The notes under the pieces are model-generated. The model was not told the DNA's origin and made no database searches. It saw only the letters and a list, made by a program, of their open reading frames with translations. Of a stretch of DNA of 22,194 bases, positions 16,926 to 22,194 are shown one piece after another. The stretch spans positions 1 to 22,194 of the forward strand of contig NW_022204907.1 of the NCBI RefSeq assembly GCF_008831285.2. Direction: 5' to 3'. The position numbers and the translations under genes are program-made. The stretch comes from Nymphaea colorata (taxonomy: Eukaryota > Streptophyta > Magnoliopsida > Nymphaeales > Nymphaeaceae). Position 1 is the first letter of the stretch. The number at the start of each line of letters is the position of its first letter.

Positions 16926-18070
16926 CTAGCATAAATCTGGTCTTGTTAATGTTAAATACTGTATTGCTCCAATGACACTCCTATACTCGGTTGGATTTTC
17001 ATATGGTGCAGCTATTACTTGTCCAAGAACCCTAGATGTGGACATAGGTGTAGGTGAGGTCATGGTGCCAGCCATGTTAATGCGTTGAATGAGATCCACA
17101 GAGTATTTTTGCTAAGTGAAAACAAGACCCTCTGTGGTGTAACATGGCTCTATGCTAAAAAAGAAATGGAGTTTTCCAAGGTCCTTGAGGGAAAATTCAT
17201 TTTATAATCTGTTGAATCAATGAAAGAAATTTACTTGTTGTCTTGTTTGTAAATAAGTATATCATATACATCATTACATCAATTAATACAAAGATCAAAA
17301 TGTCTTGTTTGTAAATGAAGTGAGATGTGTCTGTTTTTGAAATTCGGAATCCATGAGAAAACAAAGCTTGACTCATTTCATAATACAAAGCTTTTGGAGC
17401 TTGTTTGAGGCCATAAATAGCTTTCTTGAGTCGACAAACCTGATTGAAATCCATTTCAAAACTTGGAGGCTGGTTCATATAGACTTTCTCATGAAGATCT
17501 CTCTTAAGAATGACATTGTGAATATTTAGTTTGATCACCTCCCATTTGAATGACATGGCTATAGAGAGAATGGTTCTAATGGTTGTAGGTTTGACTACAG
17601 GAGTAAAGGTTTCAAAGTAGCCTATTCTCCTTTATTGAGTATATCCTTTAGCTACTAGGTGCGCTTTGTAGTGTTCTAGAGTCCCATCAGCTTTGCATTT
17701 GATCTTATAAATCTACTTATATCCTACAATGTTTTTGTTCTTTGGGCGTGGTACAAGTTCCCAAGTGTGATTGGATATGAGAGCATAATATTCTTTTCTG
17801 GTTTTTTCACACCAATTTGGATTGGTTTTGGCTTTATAGTATGATTTCAGCTCTTGAGAATTTAGTTTTCATTGACAAGAGCCATGGGTAGAGGATGAGA
17901 GGTGGTTGTGAACACTTGTGGGACTCGAATGCCATTCATGGATCTGGTTATCATAGGATGAGTCCTTAAAGGAGGCTTGTTGTATAAGGGAGGTTGAGAA
18001 GATCTAGAGGATGGCATGACCTGATCAGCTTGGACTCTAGCCGTGAAAGCTGATAGGGCCCCATACATGG
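16926..18070 (-). pseudogene. Ty1/copia reverse transcriptase fragment, minus strand
   Basis: Read on the minus strand, the linker after integrase contains HPMITRSMNGI (about 17,970-17,938). Then come NHTWELVPRPKNKNIVG, DGTLEHYKAHLVAKGYTQ, FETFTPVVKPTTIRTILS, VCRLKKAIYGLKQAP and RVLGQVIAAPYENPTEYRSV, LTLTRPDLC, which are the ordered motifs of the RVT_2 domain. Stops interrupt at 17,715-17,713 (Trp codon lost) and 17,634-17,632, there are frameshifts after 17,200, and the catalytic Tyr-x-Asp-Asp site is replaced by DVMMYM. Integrase, RNase H and LTRs are missing. It is an old, inactive relic. Confidence 0.85.
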
Positions 18071-18176
18071 TTGTTCTTTTGTTGTTATGATTTTTTATTG
18101 TTGGTTTTTTGGCTTTTGCCTAATCTTTAAGCTATGTTAATGCTTTGAGATATGACCAGTGACTACTAAAATTCCA

Positions 18177-18196
18177 CAATATCTAACAAGATATTG
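18177..18196. repeat. 8-bp-arm hairpin
   Basis: CAATATCT-AACA-AGATATTG: exact arms around a 4-nt loop, just upstream (on the minus strand) of the reverse-transcriptase relic. Confidence 0.7.
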
Positions 18197-18254
18197 TATA
18201 TCAAGCCAAGATTGTTAGTAGTAAATTAGACAGACCCACAGTTAATACACACAC

Positions 18255-18430
18255 CAGGAATGGAGGCAGGGGCCTGTAGGGGCCTTGGCCCCCCACCAAC
18301 AAATTTTAATAAATTCAAACATTGATATGTAAATTTCATAAATTTTAGTTTAACTTGTATAAAAAAATTGAAAAATCCTATTTGGGCCTCTGTTAAAATT
18401 TTGAAACTATAGTTGGGTTCTAACATATAC
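18255..18430 (+). mobile_element. hAT-like element terminus (truncated)
   Basis: It starts CAGGAATGGAGGCAGGGGCC, a decayed form of the CAGGGGCGGAG ends seen at 11,339. It continues with GGGGCCTTGGCCCCCCACC and AT-rich sequence, then TTTGGGCCTCTGTTAAAATT. This order is common at the ends of plant Tip100-type hAT elements. The matching CCGCCCCTG end is not found, so only one side survives and no target duplication can be checked. Confidence 0.45.
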
Positions 18431-18656
18431 AGCACTGATATGCTTGTGCAAGTAATGTTGAGTACTGGTTATGCTATAAGTCACCTAAGAAATGATTATC
18501 AAATAATTTGCCTTTTGGCTCCTTCAGTCTTATGTCAAGTAATTCTGCGTGTTTTGGCTTGTTTCCTTTTGTGTGCTTTTATGGGTTGAGTCATTTCTAG
18601 GCAAAACATCACTGTGAATATCAGCATTAATCTGCTGATCTTTCTCCATTGCACAG

Positions 18657-18738
18657 GTTGATTTTGCTTAGCAAATGCAGGGGACTTAATCTGCAGCATG
18701 CTGTTCATGCAACATAAATTCTGCTTTTGACTAACAAG
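18657..18738 (+). other. possible non-coding exon
   Basis: A pyrimidine-rich CTTTCTCCATTGCACAG acceptor precedes, and AACAAG|GTAAGA, a near-perfect plant donor, follows. All three frames in between contain stops, so if it is an exon it is untranslated or from a decayed gene. No other exon can be tied to it. Chance occurrence of the two signals is possible. Confidence 0.25.
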
Positions 18739-20214
18739 GTAAGACAGTAAAATGGCAGAGATCTTTCACTTCTGTTTTGAGAAATTTGGTGGTGATTCTG
18801 TGGTTGACTGTTGAATGTTTCTTTCTTGGTCCTGATCAAGCAGTAACAGGATGCATTACGTGCCTCAAATTAATCCCAAAGTTCTTTAATGAATTCAAAA
18901 GTTCCAGCATAACCGAGCAATCATTTCTAAACTTGGTTGAAGTGTTAAATTTCCATAGAATAGATGTTTGATCCATGCAAATGCCAAAGAAATTCTGTTT
19001 TTATCTTAGTTTTTGAATTTTGGAGACACGTAAATGGTAGTCATGGCTAATACTAGCTGCTTAATATATATGAACTCCACCCAACTCCCAGGCCTGAGGG
19101 GTTTCAATTTGTCATCTGTATCTGCTTTATACAATCACCATGACGTGTGAGCTGCGGTCCTTTATCAATAAACAAGGAACCAAACTAAAGATTAGAGCTT
19201 CTTTAATGTGATGTTAGGTGTGGTAGTCTGGTCAAAGAACACCAAAGAACTCGATGGGCAATTAAATTCCTCAAAGCAAACCCCTTTTCTACTCCCCCGT
19301 CTGCGTGTGAACGCCCCCAGCTGCAAGTTTCTGACCAAGTCTGCAGTGAAAATTGGAATGCAGGAAAATCTCGCACTCTATTTTTTTTTTCTCTCTCTCT
19401 CTTTCGGCATTTGTACACCAACATTAGATTTCCCAGAGTTCGTGTGTCCACCAATACTGTATATATAGGAAAGATTTATAAATGGATTCTTAATTAGAAA
19501 CCGTGTCTCTGTTGGGGACCCAGTTAACGTTAAATTGCTACTTGGGAGGCTCCTCATGCTTCGCTGTGATCATCAAAATAAAAAATCAAAAGCAACATTT
19601 TATCATTTATTCTGATGGATTTTTACAAATTTTCTTTCCAAAACAATCAAAAGCTATGTTACTGTCCTAAATTCATTTCCTGATGACCTCCTTTATCTGT
19701 TCTTTGAATACATAAAGAGGTGCTTCCCTGTATCAGGCCCCTGAACAAATGAACAAATTGGGGACTCAATGCTCGGGCTTCTAAACTACAACACAAATCT
19801 GAACATCTACACTTGCCAATCATCGATCTGCATGACCCAAGTAGGGGATGTAGACATGGATGCTACCTGTAGTGAAGAATCTGTTAACATATCAACACAA
19901 TAGTCAATCCTTTATCAGCAACCTAAACAGTGAATAGTTGAGCAAGGACTGGATCGGATTAGCTAGAAATATTATTGCCTTGAATCGGCCAGTTGTTTCA
20001 AGTCTTCACTAAGTCAAGATCCAGTCCACCTGCTTTAAAAAAATGTTTTTCATTAGTTTTTTATCAATATATGAATCAGTAGACATTCATATTAAACAGA
20101 ACAGTGTGAGTGCAACGCTGAAAAAAATCAGCTTTTGAAACGAGTGGATAAAGTTGGCATAACTCCAGTTCGGTGATTTAGATGATGTAGTTGCAAGTCA
20201 AAACAAAATAGTAA
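18739..20214. other. anonymous non-coding DNA
   Basis: No gene can be supported. The plus-strand frame 18,777-18,971 includes LIPKFFNEFKSSSITEQSFL and follows a pyrimidine-rich stretch, but no domain is recognised. The frames at 19,203-19,468 mirror each other on both strands around a T/CT run (about 19,380-19,402) and are artefacts. Confidence 0.35.
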
Positions 20215-20383
20215 ATTGTCAAACTGCTTGTTTCCACTTTCTAAGTCTTGAACAAGATATAAAAACTAATAAAAAAACAATAGCAGGTTTATTGAATCAA
20301 ATTGATTTAGTCATTTTTTCAGGTTAGGCGTTTTTTCACTCCTTTTTATTGTCAAACTGCTTGTTTCCACTTTCTAAATCTTG
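20215..20383 (+). repeat. 36-bp direct repeat pair
   Basis: ATTGTCAAACTGCTTGTTTC and the next 16 bases at 20,215-20,250 recur at 20,348-20,383 with one mismatch. The 97 bp between them are unique. A recent local duplication, or the flanks of a small insertion. Confidence 0.85.
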
Positions 20384-20856
20384 TTTATTTCTTATCTATT
20401 TTTTTAATGTGGCCTTATTAGTTTCTCATTTATTTTATTTTTCTCTGACTTTTAAATTTTTTCAATTTTTTCTAAAATATATCATATTTTTCCATTATCT
20501 TTATCTTTTTTTTAAGCTCATCGTTGAGAAAAACTGCTCCATTTAAAAGGCAAAAACGATATTTGTGACTATGGTCGAACACAGCTTTGGCAATCTAAAA
20601 GAAAAAAAGAGAAGTTCAAATTGAGTGAATAAGATAAGATAAGATAAGGGCGGCCAAGAAAAAGCCTCATTGATGTAACCATTAGTCATGCGGCTGAATT
20701 TGGAATTGTGAAGCAATATGTTCCAAAGCAGTAGACCTGAGTCTTCTTCAATTTCTAAAAAAACACACAACTTTTCTAGAAGTGAATCCATACGTAAATT
20801 AAAGACCTAGCTTCTTCTTCTGTTCGCGCATGTTTTGCATAGGAAATTGGAGTGGC
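20384..20856. other. AT-rich upstream region of the LRR pseudogene
   Basis: T-rich up to about 20,515. The pentamer AAGAT repeats three times at 20,631-20,648, giving GATAAG motifs like plant I-boxes, about 210 bp before the LRR ATG. No clear TATA box is seen. A promoter role is inference. Confidence 0.3.
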
Positions 20857-22194
20857 ATGGCAACCACCAGCTTGTCACCTCAGCTGCTTGGGTTTCTTTC
20901 GTGTTTCTCTTCCTTTGCCTTCATTGTGGTTCTCGGGCCAAGGGGAGGTGCCCTCAGCCCCTGTTTCTCTGAGCAATGTGACTGATCAATTCGCATTGCT
21001 GTCTTTCAAATTCCTCGTCACTAAAGACCCTCATAATGTGTTATCAAATTGGAATTCCAACATCTCCTCTGCGACTGGACTGGAGTTTCATGCGGTCGTG
21101 GTTCACAAAGGGTAGTTGCTCTGAACCTCTCCAAAAAGGCACTTGAAGGTACTCTCTCGCCATACATAAGCAATTTCTCCTTCTTACAGGTTCTTGATCT
21201 CTCGACCGACAGTTTCCATGGTCAACTTCTCGTTGATTTTAGTCGTCTCCCTTTGTTACAGAATCTTGTCATAAACAATTTTGAAGGGTTGATCCCACAA
21301 ACGCTGAGCCATTGTCGTCGCCTCCAAGTACTTTCAGCAACAGAAAACGAATTCTATGGAAGCATTTCAGAGTTCCTAGGCAGTTTGCTGGAACTCAAGC
21401 ACATAAACCTTTATGGTAACAGGCTCACTGACACCATTCCAGTCACTTTTGCCAACCTCTCAAAACTGGATCACCTTAATATTGGTCAAAATCATATGCA
21501 CGGGAAGATTCCATTCGAGTTGGGAAGCATAACCCACTTGACATTCTTTAGTGTGGAAATGAACAATCTCACCAGTACACTGCCTGACAGCTTGTTTAAC
21601 CTATCCATCTGAACCGCTCTTTAGACTTTGAGTTTCATGACCAATCAACTAACAGAGCATCTCCCAAAAGATGCTGGCCGCTTCCTGCCCAATCTCCAAC
21701 AACTCTATGCGGGTACAAACAATTTTGATGGCCCTCTCCCGGCTTCCTTTCTAATGCTACTAGACTCAACTTCTTACTGCATAAAGCAATCAATTTAGTG
21801 GGCAGATACCATTAGAATTAGGTACTCTTACACAACTCAAGTACCTTTACCTTTGGGGAAATATGTTGACCAATGCCCATGGCAGTGGTGAGCTCTCCAT
21901 TCTCACATCCTTCACCAAGTGTCGGATGCCTACAGAAAGTTAATCTATCACAAAACCTTTTGAACGGAACTCTTCCTCCAATCTGATTGAAGGTGCTATC
22001 CCATTGGCCTTAGCCAATTTGACCAATTAATTTCGTTAGATTTGAAATTCAACAAAATAAAAGGACTCGTTCCACCAAATATAGGACAATGAACAGGTTA
22101 CAAACATTAGTCTTTCGGGCAACTGCATTAGAAGGTTCAATTCCAGACTCACTTTACCAGTTGGTCAGCATTTGGTTTTTTATATTGACCACAA
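20857..22194 (+). pseudogene. LRR receptor-like kinase (LRR XII-like) pseudogene, 5' part
   Basis: Such proteins are plasma-membrane receptors with an extracellular leucine-rich-repeat domain; subfamily XII includes FLS2, EFR and Xa21. The ATG at 20,857 gives a signal-peptide-like start (MATTSLSPQLLGFLSCF, then a hydrophobic run). After a +1-type shift near 20,960 the LRR N-terminal domain reads TDQFALLSFKFLVTKDP and LSNWN, then after another shift near 21,070 CDWTGVSCGRGSQRVVALNL. Leucine-rich repeats follow (LSPYISNFSFLQVLDLS, LKHINLYGNRLTDTIP, LDHLNIGQNHMHGKIP) up to TGA 21,610-21,612 and TAG 21,622-21,624. The frame continues past these with FLPNLQQLYAGTNNFDGPLP, shifts near 21,750, gives QIPLELGTLTQLKYLYLWGN, and degenerates further. 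The transmembrane and kinase parts lie beyond the window. At least four lesions make this a pseudogene. Confidence 0.85.

Noticed and set aside
20852-21115. ORF starting at GTG 20,852 as the LRR protein start
   Set aside because: The ATG at 20,857 in another frame gives a proper signal peptide. The longer ORF only becomes LRR sequence after the frameshift near 20,960.

Overview
The window reads as plant (angiosperm) nuclear DNA. It is AT-rich, has long gene-poor stretches, GT/AG exon signals, many di-nucleotide microsatellites, and several kinds of plant transposable-element debris. No bacterial or organellar gene organisation is visible. I cannot name the species. I see no intact, confidently named protein-coding gene: every recognisable coding segment is a fragment or carries stops or frameshifts.

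Layout. Positions 1-7,000 hold two diverged tandem copies (about 518-3465 and 4068-7016) of a unit of roughly 3 kb. A third, partial copy lies at about 11,730-12,750. Each copy has, on the minus strand, a short exon ending in the same splice-donor context; copies A and C also share a second exon behind a TTTTGCAG acceptor, and copies A and B have a TATA box in the same place. The gene is not one I recognise, and copy B is clearly damaged. The copies differ by insertions: tRNA-like SINE candidates in A and C, a 173-bp insert in B, and small inverted-repeat elements in B. Copy A also holds a foldback with perfect 17-bp arms.

Positions 7,000-11,650 are mostly anonymous, with small non-autonomous DNA transposons: a Tourist-like candidate, an inverted-repeat element flanked on both sides by TA microsatellites, and a hairpin-ended element with a 186-bp hAT-like element nested in it (near-identical 8-bp target duplication).

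Positions 13,300-15,230 carry minus-strand exon remnants. Two adjacent exons are clearly from a Clp protease proteolytic-subunit family gene, broken by one in-frame stop and one frameshift. Positions 15,270-18,070 are Ty1/copia debris: a plus-strand LTR end, primer-binding site and gag, abutting minus-strand gag and reverse-transcriptase fragments of what looks like another lineage, in an order no intact element has. A hAT-like terminus follows at 18,255. Positions 18,430-20,850 are largely uninformative. The last 1.3 kb is the 5' part of a leucine-rich-repeat receptor-kinase (LRR XII-like) pseudogene with several frameshifts and stops; it runs off the window.

No pathway or operon links these pieces. 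The best leads are the triplicated minus-strand unit, the foldback at 1344-1420, and the nested small transposons.
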